64,000 nucleotides of DNA, taken from assembly GCA_905183005.1 (NCBI GenBank), contig CAJJDO010000129.1, positions 267,716 through 331,715 on the forward strand, given 5' to 3'. This stretch comes from Paramecium pentaurelia (Eukaryota > Ciliophora > Oligohymenophorea > Peniculida > Parameciidae). The notes under the pieces are model-generated. The model was given only the letters and a program-made list of their open reading frames with translations. It was not told the DNA's origin and did not search any database. A program made the translations under genes and the position numbers. Below are positions 39,801-52,600 of the stretch, piece by piece; within the stretch, counting starts at the first letter, position 1, and each line of letters starts with the position of its first letter.

Positions 39801-39989
39801 AGATGCAAAACTTTATGGGAATTAGTTAAATCTTCTTGTTTCAGGCATCACTAAGTTTGTTGAACAGCATCCACCTCCTCTTAATGATGATGATTGATTC
39901 AATAAAATTTGATTATATTTTTTAAAAGGCAATTTAGAAATATTTGATGTACCAAATGAGTGAAAAGGGATTTCACTTATTAAATCCAT
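36830..39989 (-). CDS. NACHT-WD40 (STAND) protein, N-terminal third
   Basis: This is the 5' part of the gene continued at 22689-33652, about 1,053 residues. The start is the ATG at 39989 (MDLISEIPFHSFG), chosen because in-frame TGAs lie just upstream. The first 50 residues contain LRGGGCCS (residues 36-43), followed by a helical region (residues 60-300) and then a long, charged alpha-helical stretch, probably coiled coil, up to the transposon. No known death-fold or TIR domain is visible, so the effector role of this end is open. The frame is uninterrupted over its whole length. At 36831 it runs into the transposon; read across an excised element the codons are GAT ATT AGT ATG ATA TTC and the frame continues into the NACHT part. 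Confidence 0.85.
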
Positions 39990-41894
39990 ATAGAAGACTA
40001 GTGTTTACTTGTTTGAGATCATGAAATTCGACTAATTATTCATAATTATCATAAAAAATTTTAATGGGATAATATACAAGATATAATCATTTATAAAGTG
40101 TTACCATTGTCAAATCTTTAATTATTAAATGGTGATTTTGAAATTTTATTTTATTTATTAAAATCTCTTTAACAACAACAAGTTTTTCTAATTATTATAC
40201 TTAGATTATATAACATGTAAAAGAAGGAATAACACTTTTGAGTTGACATTTTAATTATATTTCCTTATTATAAGTTAAGTAAAATTATTATTGGATTAAA
40301 TTCAAAACTATATTTAACATTTATATATATCTAAGCCTGAAAATAAAATAGAGAGGATTTCCCTTCTTGTTTATAGTTATGTATTGATTTGTGATAAAAA
40401 TCTAAATTATTAATTTAGAATTATTCATTAGTTGCCAATTAATAATATATCAAAATAACATTAAATAGTTTATACTCCATTTTTGTGTCTTCTTATTTTC
40501 TTTTTATAATTACTTAATATTCTAATAATTATCTAACTTTTTAACAAATAGTTATATTATATAAACAGTATTTTTAAAATTACATTATTTCTAATCTTTT
40601 TCTCAATAAAACAAGTAATTCACCTAATTATCATCTATCATTCTTTCTATTTTTTAATCTTAATATTTTCCCCTATTTCTAATTTTCTTGTTTGTATTTT
40701 TTTTATTATCATCTAGATAATTAAAAATTACATCATAATAATAAAAAATAGGATTAATCTCAAGGAGTTATTCATTATAATTATATTGTTTAATATTTGG
40801 TGTAGATAATAAAATCAAAATTTTCAAGCTCAAAATAAAAAAAATTCAAATAGCCAACGTATTTGAAATGCTTTCTACTCATATTTCATACAAATGTCAT
40901 TTTTCAACTGAACTTCATGAGATCAAACGTTTATTATTGCCTATATTGCTCAATTAAAGAATAATCAAGTTTTATCATTAAATTTTGAAGGCAGTTACAA
41001 ACAAATCTTATCAGAAATTAAATTAAATATTAATTTATTTAGATTTCTTAATTAGTCTTTGCACTTTGTAAAATAAAAATCTATGTTATTATTTTTGACA
41101 ATCATGTAAATGAAGGGTTTATAATCATGAATAAGGTGATATTATTTATTATCTACTTATAAGAATTATAAAGGAAAATAAAGTAATTTCTTTTAAACTC
41201 ATTATATACTATTTGATAAAATTATATATTTATTTATTAAGAATAAAATTACATCATCATTTGCAAAACTAATCCAGCTATGATTAAATTATTGAAATAT
41301 TTTAAATAACCTGTCAAAAATAAGATCCAATTATCTTCTAATTGGAAGAGAAATCATTTTTACAATCATTCTTTGATAAAATTTAAATCCAATCAATCAC
41401 CTAATTGGTATTGATATTAGATTTTAATGCTAGATTACCAAAATTGGAATCTATATTTCCACTAATAGGTCCTTCCTTTTAATAACAATATATAAAAAAT
41501 ATTCAAATTAAAATGTCATAATTTTAAATATTTTTCTCATTTTAAATACCTTAATAATCTTCCTCATAAGATTTGTAATAATAAATATAAATTCTAGCAT
41601 CTAGACTCTCTTTGATATATTTATACAATTTTTAATCGATCACTGCATATCATAAATGATGTATTATAAAAATAATTAATTTATTATGAGTGATACCATT
41701 AATATTTCTGGTGGATGATGATGAAAAATCTTTTCTCTTAAAAATACTTTAAATCAAGAGGAGAGATGATATATTGTATACAAATAAATATTTTATTGTT
41801 TAAAACTCTTTTAACACTAAGTTTATGCTTATGATAAATGATATTAGCATATAAAAATGAAGAAGGAATACCAAAATTTATTAAAATTTAAATA
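39990..41894. other. Divergent intergenic region
   Basis: It lies between the starts of the STAND gene (-) and gene B (+), so it should hold both promoters. Minus-strand DNA at 39990-40240 reads as protein-like in one frame (LVVVKEILINK, LVEFHDLKQV) but is broken by TGAs; it may be an older 5' end. The last 250 bases resemble 60345-60556, the flank of a truncated gene B copy. No RNA gene or domain was recognised. Confidence 0.5.
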
Positions 41895-44800
41895 ATGATT
41901 TTATTGATCAATGTCATTCTACTATTTTTTCATTTTTCAAAATGTGAATGGACTTCTATTACATCATACCTAACATAAATTACAAATTTTACTTTTTCTA
42001 ACACTAAAGATTGCTATTAGTATTCTGATGGTTTTATTGAAAAGAAAGATTCAAGTTAAACAACTGCAAACTTTATAAATTGTATTTAATATGGAAGCTA
42101 CATAACACTTAACAACTAATCATCATAAGTTTAATATTATAAATCATAAGAGTTTTATGGTTAAATATTTTTTATAACATTTGATCTCATATTTTTTGAT
42201 TTATGGAATGAACTAGATAATTTGACTTATTCAATCAATAATCAATAATATGCTTGGATTTATAATAATTCCATTCAAAAAGTTGATATATAGAAGGGAT
42301 TTTGCGATTCGACGCATGCATTTATATAGACAGTTAATTTTACAATTAATTAAACTTCGATTAAAGGAATTCATTAATTTAATGCATATACTTTAATGGG
42401 CAATGTATCGATCAAGAATTTCATCTATTAAACTCTTAAATGCCATCCAAATTGTAAAAAATGCTGGGGTGATTTACCAAACCAATGTACTGAGTGTTTT
42501 TATAATACAATTTAACAAGATAACACTTGTTCGAATAAATGTCCACCAGAGACTCCATATTTTGTAAAATATCAGGGATGCAGATCTATTTGTCCTTTAG
42601 ACTCATTATTGTTTGTAAATGGTTATTGTGAATCATATAATAGTAAAATTGATATCTATAAAAAGGATTAATTTTCTACTGGTTTGGTTTATATGAATAT
42701 AAAACTACTGAACAATATAACTGGCAAATATTGTATGATTTTACTGATCTTAGTCTTCCTATTCCTTAAAATTTCTACTTTGATAATAATTATTTACTTG
42801 GATTATTTAAAAAGAGTTAAGGGATTTATAGAATTTTAAACATTAATAATCCTAATAACTTTACTTTAATATATATATAATTAATACTATTTAATGAAAT
42901 GCCACCTGAAAGTTGTATTGAATTACATATTAATGACACTTATTATGGGAAAATATATAAAAATAATACAAGTGTATAAACAGATAATTTTATTTTATAT
43001 GCGAATTTCAATAAGCCAAATTACAATGAGAGTACATTAGTTTATTAGAATAATCAATACTATCAAATTTATCTATAAGCAAACTTAACAAAATATTTTA
43101 TTCTTAAATTAATAGGCAATTATATGTACAATTAAATTGTATTTTTAGAGATATTAACGCAGGATGGGCTATTCGGAGTATTGAGATTTCATCAGGGTAT
43201 TGTCCCTCTTAATGTTAAACATGCAGTGAAAAATTCAAATGTACTAAGTGCAATACAAATTATTACATTTCAAAATGGAACCAATGTGTTCAATGCACAA
43301 GTAATTTTTAATTTAAAATTAATGATACTCATTGTTAAGATTTCGATACAACTGATGCAACAAAATGTATTCTAATTTTAATTAGTTTTAGATTCTAGAC
43401 TATTAATAAAAGAGTTTATTGGATTAGAAATTAATCCTTTTACTTATTCTGAGTATTTATTAATTAGTTAAACAGGATTAAATTTTCTTAAAGGAGCTAA
43501 TATCTATTATTCAATTTTGAATAAATACTAGAGAATCTTTGGAGGTCCTTATATATGGGCTCAGGCTAGATTTTCACGATAATTCAATATTCTTGATCCT
43601 CATCATAGTCTATCTATAGCTTTCATTGTTGTTTTTGGCCCTTCATTCCAGGATAATGGTAAATTTATTTTTTGGATTGACGATACTCATATGACAGAAT
43701 TAACAAAATCTAGTCCATCAAATAAAATATTCATATAGTACTAACATTCTTTAACTACTCTCAAACTAGATTGGGAATGTTAAGGTCTTAATAATGAACC
43801 CATTGAAGCTTATTGTGGATTTTATCAGTTTTATATTACTGTTCATTATTGTAGGACTGGTTGTCAAGCTTGTACAAATGAAATAGATTGCTAAAATCCT
43901 AGTACAGTACTATCTTCTACATGCTAATAGATTAATGAATATTATGATTGGCATTTAGATTAATGTTAAAAATGTCCAAATAATTGCTAAACTTGCACAT
44001 CTTTATAAAATTGTTTAACCTGCAAGGAAGGGTTCATTAACCCGATTTAAGGGTGTGTTTGTTCTCCTAATTAATATTTTGATAAAAATCAACAACAATG
44101 TATATAATGCCCTTAAAACTGCGATAGATGTATTAATGATGTAATTTGCACCTAATGTGATTTTGTAAAAATTCGAATATTAACTAATAATTAATGCATT
44201 TGTAAAGAAGGCTATTATGATGATAATTAAAATTGTTTAAAATGCCTTTAATTTTGTAACAAATGCACATCATAAAATGATTGCCAAGATTGTATTAAAG
44301 GATTTAGCTACAATAGCAGCAGTCTTATTTGTGAAAGACCTGCTAATCAATATTATGTTAGTAGTCTTGCTAAATTTTTAGACTGTCCTATTTACAATTT
44401 ATGTGATCCTTGTAATTCAAATTAGGCTAACTGCAATTGTGGGGATGGTATAATTACTGAAATGGAAGAATGCGATGATATGAATAATTTAGCAAATGAT
44501 AGATGCTATAATTGTAAATTAGAATGTTAAATATAATGTACAAAATGTATACTAGGAGTGTGCTATGAGTGTGCAACTTCAGGTTGGTATCTGGATACTT
44601 TAACAGATAAACTTATTTGTAAAGAATAATGTAGAGATGGGATAAAAGTAGGAACAGAAAAATGTGACGATGCTATCGAATCAACTAAGAAAATCTGTAA
44701 GGATTGTTAATTTTATTGCTATCCAGATTGCTTAGAGTGCGATTTAAATTAAGGTTTATGCTTAAAATGTAGAGAGGGCCTTTCTTCAGAATCAAATTAT

Positions 44801-47800
44801 TGTAAAAATATTTGCGGAGATGGAATAATTGTTTCAGCACCTGATATTAATGTTTTTGAATAATGTGACGATCATAATTTATCTGATGATAATGATGGTT
44901 GCACATTGGATTGTAAGTTTAAATGCTAAATTCCATTAATATGTGACAATTGTCAAAATAATATTTGTTTTCATTGTGTTGATGTATATCAAATAAATTC
45001 AAGATTACATCGATGTGAATGTCGATAATCCTGTCTAAAATGTGACCTTTCTTAAGGTAATGGATGTTTATAATGTAAAATTGGATATGAATTACGGGAT
45101 AAATAATGTTTTACTATTTGTGGTGATGAAATTGTCACACTTGATGAATAATGCGATGATGGAAATTTGATATTTGATGATGGATGGGATGTCATCTTTG
45201 CTAATATAATTGTTAAGATTAATGTGCTCTTTGTTTTAAGGGCATATGCTTAGAATGTTTTGAAAACTATTTATTAATCCAAGAAAAATGCATCAAAATA
45301 AATTATGAAGATAAAATTCTTTCTTAAATTGATTTGAATTTTTCTTATCAATCCTATGGCAATCAAGAATTGCAATCATATTAATTTTTCGAATACAATA
45401 ATTATATAAAAGTGATCACTCTTTAATCATTAGGATTACAAGTTAAAGAGTTTATGTAACAATTCGAATAATTGTATTTTACATATTTTAAAAGTTTTTT
45501 AATAATAGATTAAAATTTAGATCTTTTTCATCAACGGGACAATTTAATCATTGACTATTTGAAAGATAAATAACAAAATATTATCTACACAACTTGTTAA
45601 TAGATTGATATAAATTGTTCATCGATGTGTTTATCATGCTCCAATTAGTAATGTTTTTTTAGAAAAAGAGATAATCTAAAATAAAACTGTATCTCCATTT
45701 TTGGAGATGGAATTTTAGCTAAGAATGAATAATGCAATTATTTAATTTAAAATTATTAAGAAACATATATTAACTGTAAATATAACTGTCCTATTAATTG
45801 CTAATATTGTCATTCAGGAATATGCATCAATTGCTCTCAAGGCTTCTATTTAGATTTAAAAACTAATTCTTGTGACTCTATATGTGGAGATAAAATCATA
45901 ACACCTTAAGAAAATTGTGATGATGGAAACAATATTATTTATGATGGTTGTACTAATTGTCAGTTCTAATGTCAAGAAACCTGTACAATTTGCCAAAATG
46001 GAAAATGTTTATCTTGTATCCAATCCTATTTTTATGACCAAAAGAAAGAAAGATGTTTAGAGAGGAAATAATGTGATGAGTCAAAAGGATTGTATTACGA
46101 TGATATTAAAAATATATGTGTTACAATATGTGGAGATTAAATTAAAGCTGGTGATGAATAATGCGATGATGGAAATGAATAGCCTAATGATGGATGTAAT
46201 TAATGCCAATTTTAATGTGAATTACTATGTAAAATTTGCATACAAGGTAAATGTACCGAGTGTTAAGAAGGATACAAAATTTAAAATCAAGTTTGTACAA
46301 GTACATGTGGAGATGGAATAGTTCTTTTATCTGAATAATGCGATGATGGTAATAATGTTTCAAGAGATGGTTGTACCTAATGCATTATTGATCCAGGCTA
46401 CTAATGTATAAAAGTATAAGAAACAAGTATTTGCTTCATTTGCCAATCGAATTGTGCAAATTGCATCTATATGGAAGGAAATATCAAATGTACCTCATGC
46501 TTAAAAGGATATTTCTTACTTGAGAATGAGTGTATCACTTGTTCAGAATAATGTGAAGAGTGTGAAAAGACTCCAAATAATTGTACCAAATGTAGATTTG
46601 AAAAATGCGAAAAGTGTAATAATAGTTAAGGATTATATGCTGATTACAAATTAAGAAAACGTGTTCCTAAATGTGGAGATAATATTAAAGCAGGAGATGA
46701 ATAATGTGATGATGGTAATAAATAAGATAAAGATGGTTGCACTTCTTTTTGTGAAATTGAAAAGGGTTATGAATGTACAAGAAATATTTGTTTTAAGATT
46801 CCTGAAAAAAAAGTTGATGTTAGTTTTACCAACTCAAGCTCTGATAATAATTTAGTAATAAAAAGTGAGATTAATTTTTTGAATATATGCTCTTTAATCC
46901 AAATTAACATTAATTTCTTTGAACCGCATGAATTTAAATACAACTTAACATAATTTTAAATAAATGAAACATCAGTTTACGGTTGTTAAATCGACTTTGA
47001 ATTTCTTAAAACTATTTCAGAGATAAATTTAATTCATTTAATGATACCATTATCTAATAACACCTTAAGATTTTTAGATGAAATAAAAGAAATTGTAATA
47101 ACACCCAGAAAATAAATATTTTACAATGTGGATTAAAAATAATAGGCCCAATAAATAGTCAGCGCTTCTAATTAATTCACATTCATCCTACAATTAATTG
47201 GACCTCTTACTATTTTTTTTGGTGGATTAGACTCTTTTTGGACTATTTTGGATATTCTAACTTGGATAAATTATTTCTATTTTTTTAACATTGACTATCC
47301 TCTTAATGTTAAATAATTTTTCAAATAAATCTAATGGGATGATATTTTTGCCATTCCAAATTTGATAGAACTTAATAAACCTACAGATTCTTATTATTTT
47401 GAAGCTCCTCCAAAGTTTTCAGAAAAAGGTGTCAACCCACTATTCATATAAAATATTTAAGTGTTTTGTATATTACTTTTGATTTCTATCTTAATTTATG
47501 CTTTAACTTCTTTTATAGTGATGATCTTTCAGAAGAAATTATCTACAACAGCCCAATAAACACATAAAATTTATATTTACACAATTTGTTATTAATAATA
47601 AAAAGTTGAAGGTTAAAATTATGCTTAAAAAAAAAATCAGGATCATTTTTAATAAAAGCTTTAACAATTACCTAAATTATCATTGTCACTTTTTTAATTT
47701 AGTTACGAATATAAACAAAATTTATAATCAAATTTATTTTCAATTATTGATTTATTCATCTTAGATATTTTTATGGCAAGCCTTTTACAAATTACTTGCA

Positions 47801-48390
47801 ATCATAATTTCGATCATTACATCTTAATAATTAATTTTGGATTAGCCTTATTTACTTTGATATTTATTTTTTTTATCCTTCAAGTGTATATTCATGTTAG
47901 TTCAAAGCATACTCTCTTGTTAAAACATACAATTTATCAACGTAAATTCTATTCAATCTACCATTCAATTAACTTTGAAAATTCACATGCCAAAAAATAT
48001 TGTTATTGGAATATTGTTAGAAAAGCAGCATTTATATTTTCACTTTTATATTTTTACGAGAAGCCTTTATTATAAACTATTTTATGTTGCATATCTTGTT
48101 CTATAAATTAAGCATTTCTACTTTTTGAAAATCCCTTTAAAGATAAAATATCACTATTCAAAATAGGTATACCTGAATTTTCCATATTTTGTGTGACATT
48201 ATTAAATGTTTTAATTTCTCTTGATGATTATAGCCAGATATTAGATTTCGAATAGAAATATATCATTGGATGGATGATTATCTCACTAATAAGTTTATCC
48301 ATTTTTGTGTAAATTCTATTTTTAATCCAGTAATTTTTAATTAATTTGAGATCAAATTTATTAAGCATAGCAAGCCTTCTACGAGGTTGA
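41895..48390 (+). CDS. DUF4215-repeat Cys-rich membrane protein (gene B)
   Basis: ATG at 41895 opens a hydrophobic signal peptide (MILLINVILLFFHFSKC). Three introns (42643-42665, 43126-43148, 43367-43391) are required for frame. After an N-terminal domain come furin/EGF-like Cys repeats (from 42440 and 43180), then at least nine DUF4215-type units (CGDGI...E-CDDGN...DGC) between 44430 and 46780, for example CGDQIKAGDEQCDDGN near 46130. The C-terminal quarter (47180-48390) has several TM helices and ends in RG-stop. DUF4215 repeats occur in secreted proteins of protists and bacteria; a surface or adhesive role is inferred. A 5-nt insertion (TGGGA near 45184-45189) breaks the frame in one repeat; without it the gene is exactly 2,140 codons. 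It may be a mutation or an assembly error. Confidence 0.85.
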
Positions 48391-49604
48391 AATATATATA
48401 TATCTTTATGAGATTTTTGATTTAATATTATTTTAAATTAATATATATTAAAAAAGATAAACAATTAAAACAAATACTTGAATTATGAAAGTGGATTTCA
48501 AATCATATTTTGATCATTTGAATTTAATTAGTACATTTAGTTAAAAAATTTCAACAGAATAATCAATGAAGATAAAGAATACTGAATAGCATTTTACACA
48601 ACTTAAAATTCTAAACTAAAATTTTTGATTTATTTAAGATCAATACTTTTCAATTTTTGATCTTCTACTTTATTTCTCATATCACTAAATCTGTCTATTT
48701 AAGTCAGAATTAAAATTGTAATAAAACTAAAAATTGAAATTTTAAAGCACATAAGCAAACTTCTTTTAGAAAATTGAAGTAGTTATTGATCCAAATGTGC
48801 AAAGAGCAGTATCGATACTATATTTATTTATAAATAATTACCCATAATGCAGGAAATTCAGCTATTAGGAATTTTCCTAATGAATAAACACTAATTAGAA
48901 ATAATACAAACCATCATAGATTAGTTTCATGTCAAGAGATTACTTTGACCATTATTTAAGTGTATTTAAAAATTAAATAAACTTTTTTTTTAATTTATTC
49001 AAAAATTAATTTAAGATCATTATTTAGTAATTTCTAAATTAGACTAAATGAATTTTTAAGTTTTAAATTAAGAAAAATTAAACTGGTTCAGTATTTATTC
49101 ATTTTATAATTAATTATGTAAAATATGATTTTCTTATTATATTAATATCTACAATATATTTATGTAAATAAATAGTTTAAAAATAACATAAATTAATAAA
49201 TCTATCCCTTATTTAACATTTAGATTATTACATATTATGATACCTAAACTTTCTTTATATTTATAATTATTTAATATATATTGTGATATATTTGAAATAC
49301 ATAACAATGTTTACAACTATTTATAATGAATTCTGAAATATATGCTAAGTAATCCATTTATAATGAATCAAAAGTCATACAAATTGTTAAGATACAATTA
49401 TGAATAGATGAACAACAACAGGTGGGGCGATAATTAGAATTACATTACATAGTATAAATAATATATATTAAAATTAATAAGAACCTTTAAATTAGATAAT
49501 TCATATATGTTGATTTCAGTTTGTATCTAATCTAATAATCTTTTATGCATTTTATTCAAGACCTAGCAGTGCTGGTCTAGTAGTTGATTAGGAATTTAAT
49601 AAAT
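48391..49604. other. Convergent intergenic region
   Basis: It lies between the 3' ends of gene B (+) and gene C (-). A short frame from ATG at 48485 (MKVDFKSYFDHLN) is open to a TGA at about 48626 and then continues in the same frame to about 48884. It may be a relic but has no recognised domain. The rest is very AT-rich with no feature seen apart from a hairpin next to gene C. Confidence 0.5.
49559..49578 (-). other. GC-rich hairpin downstream of gene C
   Basis: AGACC-t-AGC-agt-GCT-GGTCT forms an eight-pair stem with one bulged base and a three-base loop, 27-46 nt past the gene C stop codon. It stands out in DNA that is otherwise more than 75% A+T. A role in 3' end formation is possible but unproven. 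Confidence 0.3.
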
Positions 49605-52600
49605 TCACGAGAGATCTTAATAATAATAATATTAGTACTTTTATGATTCTAATTAAAATTTTGATATTTGTAATAAATGAATTCTTAATTTTATTAAATT
49701 TGTTTTTAATTTCTATTCTCGTTACTTTATTTAATTTAATTTTCTATTTACATAAAGAGTTAGACTTAAATTGCAATTTATTATTTTCAATGCATCATAT
49801 AAATTACTTAATAGCCAAATTTTATATTTTTTATAATAGACTCTTAGTAAATCAATAACAAAAGGATAACTTAATTTCAAACAGAGTAAAACTAAAATCA
49901 TTTCTATTAAAACAGAGGTAGATTTGTTCTCTTATTATTCACTTATATATTTAATTGAAGCTAAAAATATTGCAATGGAACATATTTATCCTGTCGATAC
50001 ATCTAATTCGTTTAAATTATTAAGTATATATGGTTTTTATTTTACTGCATATAATTAATAGAGTAGTAAACATAATCCAAGCAATGAAGCCTTTACAAAT
50101 ATATTTGTTTCAAAATATGTCATAATAATGATAATGACTGTTTTTTTCCATAATTTGATCCATTCCCAAAAGTAATTTTCATTATTATATTCATTGAATA
50201 GATAACATATATGCCTTCTAAACTTTATCTTATCTAGTTTGTCTCTTTAGATGTATAAGAGTAGAAAGAGAGCAGATGGGATCAGACATCCAATCAATCC
50301 TAATCCTGGTAAAACAAAGCCAATTATCCATTTTTAATGACTTGGTGAATTATAAAGTAACGATACATCTCCTGATATATATTCTATATCAGATATAATT
50401 CTCTTAGCCAATAATGAAAATAGTCTAAGATAATTATTATTTAATTATACTGTTTTATCAATGCAGCATAATTTGACACATATAAGTACAAGAGTGTAGT
50501 AGATATTATGCTGCTATTAAATTTTTAGTGTTTGATTATTGAATATAACTTAAACCCCATATATATTATTAATAATTAGCAAACCATTAGTACGGTCATC
50601 GTTATTGTTCTATTATAAATTAGAGATATATTATAGATTTCTGATAAATAGCAATCCAAATTGTTAGCCATAAAGTATGATGTGTTACTTGTCTAATTAA
50701 TGAATGTAAATGAAAATGAAAATTAAAAATTAAAAGTAAAAATTACTGAAAATATCCATACATAATTAAGAAATAATTTAAGTAGGATACTCTCATGATC
50801 TATATATAATTATTATATTACCTTGATTTAGTTTAAATATAATCTTCACAAATCTTTATCTTATTTTCAAAGAAGAAAATAATTTATTAGACTTATCAAT
50901 ACTTCTTAGTGTTAAAAGAGTTGAAATAAGGGCCCTATTAAATCATATTAATATAAAATACCATATTGATGTAAGAACAAATGGAAATACACTATTAATT
51001 GCATCTCTACAATCTTGGCAAGATGTGTTTAATTAATTTTTAAAATAATTTCCTTGTCCTCTTATATCATACATGTCACATTCTTCACACAAACCTCCAA
51101 TATGTCCTACTAAACATAAATTATCTGACACAACCCATCCTCCTTCACAAAAATCAACAAATTTAAAACAATATTCAATCAAATCAGATTAATAATTAGG
51201 TCTCCAATAACCCTTCTTGAGTTAAATCTAATTTGAAGTTATAGATTGAAATTTATTTTAATCAAAAATGGAACATTTTGTAGTGTTGTATTAAAAAACT
51301 GTTAAAATTTAAGTATTATTGGTACATTATATTAGATTTTATAAATTTAGAATTATTTTAACAATATGTTACAGAATAATATCCTTAACTTGGTTAACAT
51401 ATTTAACAACCTGATTAAAAATAAAACTCCCCTAATTAACACATAAAACCTTTAATTTCAATATAATAAAACAAAGTGTCAGATTAATCATTAAGGTGAC
51501 AAGCAATCTAAATTTAATTGGTTTGATTATTATATTTGTATGGATCAACAGTTATAGATAAAAATCTTAAATCAAAATTTTTAGATTCAGAATGATATTC
51601 AATATTTGCAATATTTGTCGAATCAATTAGAGTATCATTTAATAATGTTTAAATAAAAATTTCACATGTGGAATTAGAAAAATTAGGTAATATTTCATTA
51701 AAATTATTTTTATAAGATATTGAAAATTCTTCTAAATAATTCTCAAATTTAAGTTATGATGGATTATATATTTTATAATTAATAATTTCTTAATTGCTTG
51801 GTAACATTAATAATTTAGTTAATTACACCTTTCCTTATTCTATTACAAGATAAGGTTACAAAAACAAAATTTTTGATGTTTAATTGTTTATCTTTTTCTA
51901 AATAGTTTTCATCTCAAAATTATTAATTGATAAAGATAAATGAGTTGGCATTTCTTAAAGATTATTAGGTAAGAGAGATGCTGAATTCAGTTTCATCCAT
52001 GATTTAATAAAATTGTCTTAATTTAATTTACTATTACCTTATAAGTAAATTCCTCCTCCTTATTCAGCTTTGTTGTTATAAAGGATTGTTTGAGATATTT
52101 TAAATTAATTGTTATTGATTGAAAAATACAAAGCTCCTCCTTAAAAAGTTGCAATATTGTTTAATATTTTCAAATTTACAAGAGAAATTCTTACATTTTA
52201 AGCCATAATTGCTGAACCTATAGTGCCTTTATTCATGTTGAATAAAGAATTCTTAATCTTTATTGATGATTCTTATTAATTTTAAGATTTAGCATATATA
52301 CATCCAAAATTTCTTATATTATTCTTAAGACAATATAATTCTTGAATATATATTGATAAATATTATGTTAAATCAAATTAAATTATTCCATTCCAACATT
52401 CTAAACAATTATTATTTGATATTAATATCTAAATTAATTTTATCTTGTTTTGAGAATGTATACTTTAAATATATACTAAAGACCCCTTTTGACTTGATAA
52501 AAGCAAAATTTGTTGAAATATCCATGCTATTTTTATGGGAACATTTAAATCTTAATTTAATAATTAAAGATTGATGTTACAACTGTTGTAATCTAATGTT

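Noticed and set aside
43181..48075. Several short standard-code open frames inside gene B
   Set aside because: They are pieces of, or out of phase with, the single Cys-rich gene read with TAA/TAG as Gln and three introns removed.
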